Shown: positions 22,127-34,249 of the stretch, piece by piece
Position numbering within the stretch: position 1 is the first letter of the stretch
Layout: each line of letters starts with the position of its first letter
Source: Flammulina velutipes
Taxonomy: Eukaryota > Basidiomycota > Agaricomycetes > Agaricales > Physalacriaceae
Direction: 5' to 3'
Length of the DNA stretch: 64,000 nucleotides
Assembly: GCA_011800155.1 (NCBI GenBank)
Contig: CM022373.1
Coordinates: 2,852,001-2,916,000 of the forward strand
Program-made: the position numbers and the translations under genes
The notes under the pieces: generated by a model
What the model saw: the letters and a program-made list of their open reading frames with translations, nothing else
Database searches by the model: none
Told to the model about the DNA's origin: nothing

Positions 22127-23098
22127 TGTCACACTAGAAAATTTAAAGTTATTTCCTAGTATAGATTTGCCGGAACCAATTAAGGGACGGGCTTCGTCTG
22201 TTCGTTCGTTTATCAATACCTTTATCAGTTCTCCTGTGAACTGACTCACGTCACTACAAATAATCTGGTCAGTCGCGCAATAATATAAGAGACTTACACG
22301 CTCTTATCAGTCAACTAATATACGTCAATATCAAGTCTTCTCTTAAAGACTTGCTTCCTGGTCAAGGTGCTTTACGTAGCACTCCTTGATAACAATATCC
22401 CTATGCGTCGCACGCCTGCAGTAATAATATCCTTATGCGTCGCACGCCTGCAGTAATAATAACACTTAATTACGCTAGTTGCTACCTTCTTTCTTCGGAG
22501 TATTCCTTAGAAGGTACAAAGCTAGGTAATGCTGGAACTTGCTGTCACTCAAAGTCTGTGTGTGAGAAAGATTATTCTTCATTACGAGTAAAAGCGGGCC
22601 TTATATACTGTTCTACTGGGTATTTCTATATAAGGAAATATCTTGTAACGTGTTTTGTCTGAAGGGTCTTCCTGCTTAAACATGTTGTACTGTCTTCAAA
22701 CATGTTTCATTTGCTTTGAATCGTGTGTCAGGCATCTCGCTACATGTTTCTCAAAGGTCTTAACTTGCGTAAGAGTCGCTGAACCATGTATCAACTGTTT
22801 TGTTACATGTGAGAAGGAATCTTGAATCATGCTTAAGGATTTTATGAAACATGTGCTATCCTTTCCTAAAACATGTCTTAATTCTCTTGAGACTTGTAGT
22901 GATTCTTCTGAAACATGCGGCATATTAATGTGAGACACGTGTCTAATAGTCGTGTTTTAGTTCCTCGTATTAGATAATAGACCTTTCACAGCCTCACTTA
23001 TAGTTAGTGCTCTTGCCGTTAGACTATGAAGACCATCGAGTATAGTATTTTATTCAATTTTGTCCCCAACATACCTGATAAAATATTCAGGTGTGACA
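22127..23098 (-). repeat. 5' LTR of the Gypsy element
   Basis: The 972-bp segment begins TGTCACACC and ends GTGTGACA on the minus strand, giving an 8-bp terminal inverted repeat as expected for LTR ends. The primer-binding site follows immediately downstream. It contains a perfect-period tandem duplication of a 32-bp unit (22394-22425 and 22426-22457, one mismatch) around ATGCGTCGCACGCCTGCAG. The partner LTR is outside the window, so insertion age and the 5-bp target duplication (candidate CCGGT, 23099-23103) cannot be tested here. Confidence 0.75.
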
Positions 23099-23166
23099 CC
23101 GGTTGGAGGTCTTTTGGCAGTCTATGCAACTGGACCTTCAACCTCTATTGAGGAGGCAATGACGTT

Positions 23167-23471
23167 GAAATTTGATGACCATACGGTTGCTGGCCTTCTG
23201 CCAGTGCCAAGCAACAATGCGAAGGCTACAGTAGACCTCAGGAGTCTTCCTCAGTCAGTGAAAACATTGACTCGTGCTTCTTGCGAGTTTTTATTATACA
23301 GCAGAAAAGGAAGCATGTCAGATGAAATTAGGTTCCTCAAGCAATTAATCATGGGAGATTCAAAGATCATAGTGAAGCTTATATTCCGTCCTGACTCTCT
23401 CTTTCTCCTCGAAGACATTCTCACCATCACAAAGGTCATCAGTGATAGCTCTAGTTGCTATTGCTTGGTGA
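23167..23471 (+). pseudogene. Decayed copy of the gene at 26967-27885 (inverted duplicate)
   Basis: This 305-bp stretch matches the minus strand of about 27476-27780, including EIRFLKQLIM and IIVKLIFRPDSLFLLEDIL. Most differences are CG in the 27-kb copy against TG or CA here (for example TTACGCGGC against TTATACAGC). The copy lacks the start and the C-terminal exon and lies 70 bp from the Gypsy LTR. The surrounding frame (23060-23593) fuses LTR and repeat sequence and is unlikely to be real. Confidence 0.7.
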
Positions 23472-23594
23472 CTACTACGATCTTTTGCCGCACTGACTCA
23501 TATGAACTATATGCAGATGCATATCTGACAGCAACCGTGCTTGACCACACGACTTCTATCCAAGGTCATTCCCTGAACCATAGCCGAAAATAAG

Positions 23595-26500
23595 TGCGCC
23601 ACAGACATTAACATGTCAGGAAGCCTATCCATACATAGTTCCAAACTTCTACTTCCGTTTCGTTCACTCCTCAAATTATTCCCTACCTTCTCGGGCCGTC
23701 ATCATGCACCCCTCAAACATGGATCTACATGATAGCCTAGAATGACTGGTGGGAATGGACTTTCTTCGAACACTATCTACAGATGAAGCAGTGAATATGC
23801 CCTGCAGAGCACTCACGAACTTTACTTCCCAACACAGATAAGCCTTCCGGAGCTGTGGGAGAATGTCTGTGTGCCATGGCCCGAAACTACGTTACATCCC
23901 TAGAACTCTAAACTTGCAAAATGAAGAAGGAGAATCTCTCTGTTTGTACCCGGACAGGTCTGCGCGTGAGCTTCGTAGTTGACTTTTTCCATCAAATGCA
24001 ACATATGAAGCCACAAATAACTATGTGCTTCTCACCCGGAACGACACAACCAACTTCCTAGTTCGTAACAATCGAATGAGATGCAAACGACCTAATTTCA
24101 ACACCAGCATAACCACGTTCACCTTGGCTTCAGTTCGACCACATATCTAATGCCGATCGTGAGAGTGGACTGTTAATACGGTACCGATCAGGATCGTGAG
24201 CGCAATGCCCCGTTAGCTTGGAATGAAGGTAGCTGCGCGGTCAAAACAGCTCTGAGCATCTCTGCTACCCTGTCTGCTTCCAGAAAAGAGGAATGGCCTC
24301 TGTCAAGGCCCACAACTATTATATTTATTTCTTGCACCACTGGGAACTAAATCCACTTCGTCCATGGCGCAAACTTAATCATCAACCATATTTGGGGGCT
24401 GTCAAAGTAGTGCTAACCATCTGCGTCGCTGAAGATCGCCGTCGAATCGCCAAAAAGCATGTTCTCTTCTCATTTGGAGTATGCTAATATCCTCCAAAGG
24501 CGAGTGACGGCAAACGCACCCCTTCCTTTCACCTTTTAACTCTGCACTTACCAGCCCTTTTGCGTTCCAACTTTCACCAGTCGTCCACTTGCAAAAAAAT
24601 GTATGTCTCTCTTTCATTACGCTAACCGTGAGTCTTGCTGAAACCTTCTCAGACGTCCAACCTTTCTGACACCATGGTGAGTCTTGTCGTACTCCAACCT
24701 GGACGACGATTGACGATACACAGACGTCATGCCCTATCTCTACGTCAACATCCATATCAATTGCCTCCTACGAATCTATGGCCCCTTCACCCACCGCACA
24801 AACGGTGAACTGATGCTTTGGCGCGCCATGCTTGCTTTCCATGATATATTCGACGATCGCGACGCGGTCTGGGTACTCGTGTGTGTTTTTACTATTCTCT
24901 CTACGTCACCTGTACACTGAACTTTGCCCCTAAGTGCAGGAACGCACGCCTCAGGCGTTCGTAGCGGCATACCTTACTGGCATGCCACCATGCGTGTTTA
25001 CGACTCAAACGGCAGGGCAATCGGCGCGTGCGAGTGGGGACAAATAGACAGAACACTCTCGTTCTACGACAACGATGGAATCGATGCGACACAAACGTCT
25101 TTGGCCCCCGCGTGGTGGTACAGCCAAGGCCAAACACGAAATATGCGCAGAAGGGCGAGAACCATCGCACATTACTTCTCGCCCAACAATTCAAACTACT
25201 GTTTAGTCTAACGAAACATTGTACAAATACGTATACATTGAGCGCTAACTACTTTTTTTTGTCTTCCCCGCTTTTTCATATCTATATATGACTTTCACCA
25301 GATAAGTACGAAATCACCGTGATCGTACCTCATCACCAACAAGCGCCCATACTGTGAGTCATCACACATCATGACCTGCCGTGATAAGACTTTGTCGCCT
25401 GACGGGCTCCAATCTTCTGCAAATCAAAAAAAGGTTCGCGTTGCTGCCGACCTACAGACTTTTTCGGATTCTTACCGTTCGTTATTTCATGAAAGTCTTG
25501 CCGCTGTTCTTGTCTTATGGAAATCTATTTGATCCCTACTCAATGCGCTTCCAAATTCCAGTCATTATTCAACCCTGTCTCGACATCCGGACCATCTATT
25601 TATTTCAATGTTCTTGCTGTGCGAATAGAAGTTTTCTTGTGCTGGTTTCACAGGTAGGATCTACGGATGACTAGAGCTAAGACTTGGCGGAATAGAACAA
25701 CAAAGTCCACCAGTACGACTATGAAAAACGTAGAGACTTCTAATTAGCTATCAGCTGAACGTGAACCGTATCGTTTACAGCCTTTGCAAAATACCAAACA
25801 ATCTATACTTGATGACAATTTATTGCGCTAAAACGGGGTTCTCATTGTGCCAGACGTATGCGATGAAGATGAGCGACACTGAGGTTGAGCTGATGGCTGA
25901 GATTGCCGGCGGCAAATGCTGTCATGTGCATGCTTGATTTACACGTACACACGGTGCCTGCCACTTCAGCCACTTTCCTTTCGACCACGACTGTGTCTTG
26001 CTCTCTCTTCACTCTCTCGCACCTCGTTGCTTGGGCTGTGGCTCTGCAATCTTCCTCCAATCTACGCCGTTGTGCGCTACTGTCCCTCATGGAACGTACA
26101 TTTATTTTCCTCTCTTCATTGACCTTCCCCAGCATTGACGACAAACTACATTATCGGGTATGTACCATCGTTACCTCTTTATTTTCAACCACTGACTATG
26201 TCCTAGTTCTTTTATGAAACTCGATGTTGTTCTGGTCACTAGGGATGGGTGTCCAATTCAGATTTAGCATAGATTTAGTTGCCGCCACACTACCACCACT
26301 ATCTTCGCATGTACTATTAACACAGCCCTTCTCGCTACACCTGTTACTCGCGATATCCCAATAGTCGCTGCTCACGTCGAAACCGCTGTCGCCAGTGTTT
26401 GTGTCCGCTGTGGGACGTCAAGTAACTCACCGCCGCCACTGCACCCTCTACCATACCATGTACCTGTAGCCTACATGTAGTACTTGAACACAATTCATAT

Positions 26501-26960
26501 GCAGTCCACCGCTGCCACTAATATGCGCCTACATTGCAGGTCCCAAGCACCTCCTTTCCGCTGCAGATATTGAGGCAACTCATTCAAGAACACACTCATA
26601 CTCATTTCTCCTTGAAGCTTCCACACACTCCCCGCCCCCTCCTATCTCTGCCTGCACCGTGCATGCTGGTGTAGTGTACAGATATATACTCAACTTCTCG
26701 CACATCAACTACGTCCTTATTCAAGTTTCTCTAAATCGGTCACTAAAAATTATTAAATAAGTACCCGATTGCCGACTGCCTTCATCCGCCTGACAAATAC
26801 TCGCAAACCAGATACGAAGAACTGTGTGGTAACCTGGCTGTCCTTGCCGCTACTCATTCAGAATTCTTTTTCCATGATGACGAAACGGTATAATTGTTCG
26901 CGAACTACAGTAGAATCAGGGAGGAAATGCGATAACAGGTTGTGCATGGACAGCAGTGAT
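23595..26960. other. Gene-poor DNA, no confident gene
   Basis: Many short frames but none with recognisable domains. A weak spliced candidate on the plus strand lies around 24729-25115: FTHRTNGELMLWRAMLAFHD, a GT-AG intron, then a frame ending at 25112. I could not support it further. The rest is simple-composition or unrecognised sequence. Confidence 0.4.
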
Positions 26961-26966
26961 GTTTGT

Positions 26967-27885
26967 TCATCCCGTCCTACCCCTTACGACGGCCCGCAAC
27001 TGCCTGTTCTCCTCCTCGACCTTTGCCTTTGCCACCTCCGCCTCTGCCTTTGCCTCCTCTGCCTTTGCCATTGCCTCCTCCACCTTCGCATTCTGTTTCT
27101 CCAACTTCCTGACTTGCTCCTCGAACTTCTTGCTCATCTCCAACATCTGCCTGTCCTTCAATGGCACAGCTTCGATTACTGCGACGCCTCGCTGTGCTCG
27201 GCAATCAGACACAACTCATGCACAGATAACTTGATCTCACCTTCCGCTCTTCCCTTTTAGCCAGCATTGTCCTCTTGTACTCCCCCCATCTCTTCCTATA
27301 CTCCGCCGTCAACACGGGAACACTCTGCTTCTCCTTGGGCTTGAAGCTACCAAAAATACCCATCAATTTCCCTGCCTTGCCTCCTGACGACGGAAACTCC
27401 TCCAGCAGAAATCCTCCCTTCTTCTCCACCAACACAATACCCCACATCATGCTGACGAACCAGAAGCACATCGTGGTCACCAAGCAATAGCGACTAGAGC
27501 TATCACTGATGACCTTTGCGATGGTGAGAATGTCTTCGAGGAGAAAGAGAGAGTCAGGACGGAATATAAGCTTCACTATGATCTTTGAATCTCTCATGAT
27601 TAATTGCTTGAGGAACCTAATTTCATCCGACGCGCTCCCTTTTCTGCCGCGTAATAAAAACTCGCAAGAAGCACGACTTGACGTCTTCACCGACTGGGAG
27701 AGACTCCTGGGGTTCATCGTAGCCTTCGCATCGTCGCCTGGCACTGGCAGAAGGCCGGCGACCGCATCGTCATCAAATTCCAAAGTTGTTGCCCCGTCGA
27801 CTGCACGACCGTCACATTGCGCACCCGCCTTCTCCATTCGGGACAACACGTCCATGACCTGCGGATCGATACATCGCTGTGGCAT
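26967..27885 (-). CDS. Hypothetical protein with hydrophobic segment and coiled-coil C-terminus
   Basis: Exon 27885-27241 (start MPQRCIDPQVMDVL) joins exon 27191-26967 across a 49-nt intron, giving 289 residues. The N-terminal part is mixed and includes EIRFLKQLIMRDSK and KLIFRPDSLFLLEDILTIAK. A hydrophobic stretch, CFWFVSMMWGIVLV, follows and may span a membrane. Next come a Lys/Arg-rich segment (YRKRWGEYKRTMLAKREERK) and a long heptad region of KVEEAMAKAEEAKAEAEVAK type ending at RTG. No known family is recognised. A mutated inverted copy of its middle lies at 23167-23471. Gene structure is moderately supported by the intron and frame agreement. Confidence 0.5.
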
Positions 27886-28318
27886 CTTGGTCGATTCGGG
27901 ATCTGAGTAGCGCGATGGAAGCGCATAAATGGGGTGTTTTGAACGATATATAGTTCGACTAGGCTGCGGTGCGAAATTACTATGATCTGAGCCAATCAAT
28001 CCCAAGATTATAAAAAGTCGTACCTATCAGTGTACCATCGCTTTTGGGTCGTTTCTCTTAGTACCACAGCGCCCAGAATGACCTAAAAAAGTACTCCAAG
28101 ACAGTAGTTGAAGTTGGAACACATACCCAAAACATCAGGCTGCAGTATCAGACTGTCAGCCAGAAACTTCTCTAATTCCTCAAGTTCAAGGGAATATTGT
28201 CAGCTTGTTGACTAGCTTCTGGAGGTACATACTACCTGGGATCCATCCCAAGCAGTCCTGAAGTAGTTGTCAAAGATACAGGTTGAGGGAAAGAAGCAAG
28301 AGGTGGATTCCCAAATGA

Positions 28319-28520
28319 GAGACATACCAGGACCTGTTGGCTCAGTGGTTAGAGTCGTTCCCGCTAACCTCATGAAGCATGCAGGAGCTCAGTTCAATCC
28401 TGGCTCCTGCCACATTCATGCTGCGAGACATAGGAATCTCCATTCTGGCTGTCCGGGTGCGGGTATTGTATTTAATCAGAGCCTGGGTTCAATCCTTGGT
28501 ATGGTCAATTACAATGATCC
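28319..28520 (+). repeat. tRNA-related SINE-like unit
   Basis: A perfect-looking A box, TGGCTCAGTGG (28338-28348), and a B-box-like AGTTCAATCCT (28391-28401) lie 43 bp apart. A further B-box-like GGTTCAATCCTTGG follows at about 28487. The body after the boxes has no ORF. The layout resembles a tRNA-derived SINE; ends and target duplication were not found. Confidence 0.4.
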
Positions 28521-28544
28521 ACGGGGTTTGCTACAGCTTAGGTA

Positions 28545-28665
28545 TTATATGGGTATGGGTAAACCCGCGGGTTGCACCACACCCGTGCTAAACCCGGACC
28601 CGTGAATATAGGTCGGGTTTTTGACGGGTCAGGTAACGGGTCGGGGCCAGACACCCGCGGTTTCA
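28545..28665. repeat. GGGTNNACCC-rich MITE fragment
   Basis: A cluster of GGGT/ACCC words in both orientations (TATGGGTAAACCCGCGGG, GGTCGGGTTTTTGACGGGTC) resembles the end of a hAT-type MITE. A partner end was not found, so it is probably truncated. Confidence 0.35.
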
Positions 28666-28699
28666 CCTGTGCTGTTCCCTAAGAGTTTGTCCTAGTGTC

Positions 28700-29375
28700 A
28701 AGGACAGAGTCCGGCATGAATCAAACAACCACCCAAGTCGCGATCGGACAGAGAGAGTGATGAGAGAGATAAGCAGATAGAAATAGATTGAGCGTATGAG
28801 AGAGCCTGTCGGGTGGTAGCTTTTTAGGCTTTTTGCTTGTCGGACGCGGTCTGCGTTCGTCTGGATATCCGTTGAAGAGATCACCTGGTTTAGGATGATT
28901 TTCGCGTAGATTCCTTGCAACTGGAGCACCTGAGTTTTCACTCAAGTTCGCTCTATGGTTGTTTTGTTGTTCTAAAGCTGAGCTTTGACTAGTTGGCGCT
29001 TCCGACAACTTAGCGGCTGGCTTGGCTTTTGGGGCTATTTTGGATTGGGTGTAGAAATAACTTGTTAACTCTTGTTTTACGAAGAATCGACTAAGTCAAA
29101 TTTATCACCCCTCGTGGTGGGCTCCAAAATATGATGAGCAGCGCAAAAGAACACCACCAAATCTCACACACACTAACTAGTAAGTACACAGTGGTATGTT
29201 CTTGTCCAATTTTGGGTACTTGGCTTCCAATGTCAGGAGTTCTCCGTGCTTCTATTCCAGTAAGCTTTGGTGTCTGTTCCTCTTCTTTGGCAGATTTTCC
29301 TTGATAGAGTTCGTTGGCATCTTTGGATTCGTTGGATGTGTTTGAACCCTGGCCCATCGCTCTACTTGAATCCGC
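28700..29375 (-). mobile_element. Remnant of another LTR element, 5' leader and start of gag-like frame
   Basis: The minus strand has a primer-binding-site-like GGAGCCCACCACGAGGGG at about 29105-29130, close to the site at 22100-22126. It is followed downstream by a short frame (28721-29008) that is Ser/Pro/Lys-rich, with GDLFNGYPDERRPRPTSKKP. No capsid, CCHC or protease motif is seen, and the LTR ends are not clear. Confidence 0.35.
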
Positions 29376-29399
29376 CACACGTAACTTTGTCCTGTAAAG

Positions 29400-30069
29400 T
29401 CATAGTGTAATGTCGTCGACAACTTTCAATGTATCCTTTTCGTTTCCATTAGACGGTGAGCGTGCACAACGACTGGTAGAGAATAGCCTGGAGTTGGTTT
29501 GGCAGGGATCCTCCAAGATTCCTCATCGTTTTCCTCTTCTGTACGGCGAATGGGTACGTCCAATTTGTCATTTCTTTTTGGATGCAGAAGCTCCAGTGAC
29601 GGTCTAGGGCTTCAATCCATGTCTATTATTGTCCACCATTGACACTAAGCTCCTGGGGCATTAAAAGACAATCCTCAAGCTGAATACATCATAATTCTCG
29701 TGAGATAAATACATGCCAGGGACATCCATACTAAGCACTCAGAGGACCCACTCTCATGCGCCACAATTAGTGTCTGGAACGGAGGACCCAAACATGTGAA
29801 CTGGAATCCCAGTGACGGTCCAATGAGGACACATATTTGTCTCTGGTGTTTGTCTATCCCATAGAGAACACTCTCAGGAACTCTCTTTTTCAATTAGAAG
29901 ATTAATGCCACAGCCTTCGTAAAATCTCACTATATCACATGTCAACCACATCTATAATTATGCAGCATAAAGTTCAATGTACCATGAAGATACGCGGAAT
30001 GAACACACATCCGAGGACGTTCCTGTTCCTCTGGTTTAGCCCTAAATGACTTATTACAAGATCTCATTC
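29400..30069. other. No gene seen
   Basis: Short frames only; nothing recognisable between the LTR remnant and the MITE at 30078. Confidence 0.4.
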
Positions 30070-30077
30070 ATTACTCA

Positions 30078-31030
30078 TAGGGCTTAAAAGTCCGGTCACG
30101 GTCCGGTTCTGCACCTAAAAATTAGAGAACCTTGATCGGACCGGTTCGATAAATCCTCCAAACTCTGACAGAACCCGACCGTGACCGGTTCGACGACAGA
30201 CTGCATCGGACTGCAGTCCGGTTCTTGGAGTTTAACCGGTCGGACTGCCCTACCAGTTCAGACTAGTTTGAACCAGTCCGAACTGATTCAAACCTCTATT
30301 TTAAAAGAAATGTAGACATCTACAAGTCTTATACAGGACCAATATTTAGAGAAAATATTTAACATGCTCTAGAAGGTGGGGCTTTGAGTTCTAAGTGGGA
30401 TTATAATAGAAATAGGATGCTATAATAGACATGTCGAACATATCACAAAAGAGTTTATGCAGCACTACTTCATTAAAATCTACGACATGATAGTATTCTC
30501 TATGCATGTTAGTAAATTTCCCACATTTGACAATTTTCTAACATATATATACCATTCTAGATGCACCTAGTATAGATAGAAAAGTAGGATATGTAGCAGA
30601 AGACTGGTTCTTATTGAATTACTATCTGTATCAGTATGATTACTTGGACTCAAGATAAGCATGTGAAATTTGTGAGCTATATGAGACATTGTAAGTAGAC
30701 AACTAAAGATAAAAAGTGTAGTTAACATTGGTGTTGCTCATTTAGACTCCATCTAAGCTACCAAATTTATGTAGTTCAAGGAGTTTTAAGTTGAATGATA
30801 CAGATATTGTGCTATTTAGTCTGTTTATATAGGAAATACACTTAAATAGCAGTTCGACCGGTTCGACCGGTTATTTAGCAGTCCGACATTTTCCAGGAAA
30901 ATGGTCGAACCTCAGACCGGACCGGTCGGTTATCCAGACCGCTACCCCTAGCGGTCCGGTTCATTGCAGTCTGGGTCCGGTCGGGTTTGCGGTTCCTTGG
31001 CGGTTCGACAGACCGGACTTTTAAGCTCTA
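30078..31030. mobile_element. 953-bp hAT-type MITE
   Basis: Ends are TAGGGCTTAAAAGTCCGGTC on the left and, reversed, TAGAGCTTAAAAGTCCGGTC on the right, a 20-bp inverted repeat with one mismatch. The 8-bp duplication ATTACTCA lies at 30070-30077 and 31031-31038. Subterminal regions are packed with CCGGTTCGA / GGTCCGGT motifs in both orientations, and the middle is AT-rich without an ORF. TSD length and the TAG-R-G start fit hAT. Confidence 0.85.
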
Positions 31031-31801
31031 ATTACTCATTAAGCCTATATGATGTATGATACATTGCAACGTATTAGGAACAGTGCATCTTGCTACGTTC
31101 AGTCGTCCGATCACTCCAATCATCACACACAAATTCTCTTGGCAATACTGAATCATGTACGCGTACACTCATTCAATTCATCATCATTTCAATATAATCA
31201 ATAAGAATGTATTTCAGTCGTGTGCACAGCCTTCCAGACTCTGTTAACTCAAACTCTTGATATCATAGATGTTACTAATAGTATACTTTTCATAGTATAA
31301 AGTACCTCAATACTAATAACATTCGCCTGCCGCTACCCATCATGACCACAGACGCTGAATATCCTGCACCATTGGTATGTGTTATTATATTTATACCCTT
31401 GTGTTGCATATATACTAATAATATACACGATAGCTTCAACAAAACAGCTCAGCCAAGCTTAAAATTGACTGGAAAATTGGCAATGTCACCCATTTGAAGG
31501 GTGAAAAATGCAGGATTATCGAAGCCCACAACTCCGGATTTGACCACGACAATATGTCTGTACGTGATTCCTTCACTTCTCATATCAAACAGTGTCGGCC
31601 AAAAATAAGGAAAATTCAGTACTTTCACAAACTCTCAAGATATTTGAGACATTTTATTTTTCAAGTAATATATATCTATAATAGATGTATAAACATTTAT
31701 ATCTGCAAAGTATTGGAACGAGGCGCCAGTGTTGAGCATGATCGCCACATCGGACCGGAGTCCAGTGTTTTGATCGATCAACTGTTCTCCCAACAACAAC
31801 G

Positions 31802-32281
31802 ATGGCGAGTTTCCAAATCACCCAATCTTCGTCTCCTCCTCCTCATAAAGCCAAGATCTCTGTCAGCCCCACCAAACGTGCCCACATCGTCTCCTTACGA
31901 AACTCTGGTGTCCCTCTCCGTGAGATTGCCAATGAACTCAACATTTCTGTCTCCGCGGCCTCAAAGAATTATAATCGCTTCAAGGAGAACCAAGACTTCT
32001 ATGCACCTATCCTTGGCCGAGGTTGGAAGCCCAAGCTTGACCATCATGACCATCAGTTTGCCGTTCGAAAAATCTGGAGTAGTGACTGTACGACAGCAGT
32101 TGATGTCCAACATGCCTATTTTCCTGATGTTTCTGAACGTACCATGTGTCAGACACTCTCAAAAGAGGGCCTCAAGGGTAGACGGAAGCGAAAGAGATCA
32201 TATCTCACAAAGGCACATGTCCGGAAGCGCAGAGTATCAATAAGAAAATTGATGAAATTCTGGCACTCCTCGACATGCTAG
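31802..32281 (+). pseudogene. Tc1/mariner-type transposase, N-terminal DNA-binding part only
   Basis: The 159-residue frame has a helix-turn-helix typical of Tc1-like transposases: KRAHIVSLRNSGVPLREIAN, then ELNISVSAASKNYNRFKE. A second HTH-like region follows (KIWSSDCTTAVDVQHAYF, VSERTMCQTLSKEGLKGRRK), then a basic tail, KRRVSIRKLMKFW. In family members a DDE/D catalytic domain follows; here the frame stops at 32281 and no DDE domain is seen downstream. It is most likely a truncated or decayed transposase. Confidence 0.6.
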
Positions 32282-32722
32282 AATTTGAGCAGCCTCCGGG
32301 CAGCTAGCCACAGGCACTGATCATCGAATAAGCAACGCCAGTCGGGCGTATACAAAATCGAGTTCTCCATGACAGTTCAGTGTCACTATAAGCGTCGGAG
32401 TACCAGACACTCCATATTCGTGCAGTGTGATATATGTGCCACCCTCCTCCTCTGGTGTGGCGTCCGGGAGTGTCTGTGGGACGATGTTCATAAGAATTGG
32501 CATGTTACGTAGATAAGTACAATTTTTTACAGATTAGAAATACAACGAAAAATCAAGTTCGCCCAGTCCTGCTATCGACTGGAAAAGGTTCGTACTAAAA
32601 AAAGCAAAAGAGTCTCCTCAATCCTCGAGAGGCAATGACTCACTGTAGACCTCTGTGATCACCACGCGGTCGTGGGCGTTCCTCCAAGGCCCCGAGGCGA
32701 TTTCCTCTCGCGCCCTTGTTTC

Positions 32723-34240
32723 TTAGATCCTACGTTGGATGTAGCCTATGTGGTCTGTGTCAACCTCTTCATAGTCGGTGCCGATGTGCAACATGTTGAG
32801 GCGCTGGAGATTCTGAATGGTGTTGTTCTGGCTGCCTGTTTGTGAGTATATGATGTTTCGTAGGCTGGCCCCATTATCAAGAAAGGTAGAGGGGGGGACA
32901 CTCAATGTCGTCAAACGTGGTAGGAGGGGAGGGTTCCCGACTTGGGACAACACAGTCAAGACGTTGGTGCAGGCAAACACAGTGTCGAGCTCGAGGGTCT
33001 CAAGGAAAGTACACTGTGATAGGAACTGGAGGAAGGGTGCAGCGAAAGTCTGATAAGCACGTACGGTGCTGTGGACAGTGAGCCATCGCAGCTGAGGGAT
33101 GATGCCTTGGAGGGTAGGGTAAAAGAACGTGTTCGCTACATCCGCATCCTCTACTCTGAAAATGAGCCGCAGGGAGTGCAGGTTTGGGACGATGAGGAGA
33201 TTCGATAGGGTGGCGGGGAAATACAGGGTATGTTGTGTTAGGCATAACACACATAGGCGAGGAAGGGTGATAGGATCAGTTACCTCGTCTTGTTGGGGGA
33301 GCGAGGGTTTTAGTATTTCGAGTACCTCCAGGTTTTGGCAGTGAGGGATGTGAGCGAAAGATCGGTAACTGGCGGTGAATTTCCGCAGTACCTGCTATGT
33401 CAGCTCCACCACGGGGAAGGGCTCCCACAGCGAGAGTTCTATCAGCCTGGGAGTTATTCAGGTGAAAGTAAGGGGAAGCGGATGGAAGCTATCGTAGAAG
33501 GTCATCGTCAAGTGGGTCAAGCTGTCAAAGGTGGCGTTGGAAAGGTTGGCGGAGAGTGAGGTGAGTACGTCCAGCAGTTTTGCGGTCCGTCATCGTGAAG
33601 TTAATGGCCGCAGCACCTTGGCGACGTGTGCAAGCTGTTTATTGCCCTCTGAATCCATGTCGTCCATGATATTGCCTGTGATGTCGATGGTAAGAGGGAG
33701 TAGTTTGGATTGTTTGACGTAAGTATTGACGTTCGCGAACACTTCGGAATCGTATGAGGGATGTTCGAGGGGGTAGATGGTTATGTTGTTCCACAGGCTC
33801 GATGTTTCTTTGGCGAGCTCGTACCATTTTCTGCAGATGCTGGCGAGCGTGTTTGCCGGGAATCCTTCCAGTGTGTTTACGTCAGGTTCCGAAAGCAGGA
33901 CATAGCAATGGAAAATGTTCAGGAGGATCTCGTTTGGGAGGGAGCGCATGGGGTGGATGATGGCACGTAGTAGGGGAAGGGAGCGCTTGAGGTCTTTTTT
34001 TCTTCGTTGTAGACTTGTTGCCACTGCAAATGTAGCTTGTTCCAAGTCGTGTAGTTTGGTTAAGTGCGCCTTGAGAAGGTGCAGGCGGGCGATGGTGTCC
34101 TGACGGATAGAGTCAACCACTGGCTGGTTGGTCCCAAGCAGTCTTTCCAAGTCTGCGTTCGTGGGGGGAGGAGACTCGAGGGTCTGCAACTCGCAGACGG
34201 GGCAACTATTGAATGGTCTTTCAGGACGTGTGGATTGCAA
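32723..34240 (-). pseudogene. F-box / LRR-like protein pseudogene (three in-frame stops)
   Basis: One reading frame runs 34240 to 32723 (505 codons) and is broken only by stops at 33590-33592 (TGA), 33458-33460 (TGA) and 33395-33397 (TAG). No shift is needed: the flanking parts are both in this frame. An N-terminal CPVCELQTL motif and coiled region (LERLLGTNQPVVDSIRQDT) precede the F-box MRSLPNEILLNIFHCYV. Leucine-rich segments follow (LEVLEILKPSL, NLHSLRLIF, FLETLELDTVF). The length matches intact relatives in this window (about 490-540 residues). F-box proteins recruit substrates to SCF ubiquitin ligases via Skp1; this copy should not make a full product. Confidence 0.75.
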
Positions 34241-34249
34241 GGAAGAGGG

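Larger units (their letters stand above)
1..23098 (-). mobile_element. Ty3/Gypsy-type LTR retrotransposon, 5' part, heavily interrupted
   Basis: This is a minus-strand LTR retrotransposon, read from its 5' LTR at 23098 leftward. In order it has the LTR (22127-23098), a primer-binding site ending in the complement of CCA, Gag N-terminus (20892-22042), CCHC knuckle and retropepsin-like region (3275-5020), and a linker (1-1790) that stays open to the window edge. Reverse transcriptase, integrase and the 3' LTR would lie beyond position 1. The coding frame is broken twice by clean insertions: a KDZ transposon at 5021-20891 and a TIR element at 1791-3274. Both breaks rejoin in frame, so the element was coding when they landed. 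Assignment to Gypsy rests on the Gag/CCHC/protease order and is well supported, but the pol genes cannot be seen. Confidence 0.85.

Noticed and set aside
23060..23593. 177-codon plus-strand frame as an intact gene
   Set aside because: Its start is inside the Gypsy LTR and its middle is a decayed duplicate of the 27-kb gene; the C-terminal part is unrelated.
31494..32243. 249-codon frame upstream of and overlapping the Tc1-like frame
   Set aside because: Different phase from the helix-turn-helix frame, with no domain; the frame at 31802 has the recognisable motifs.
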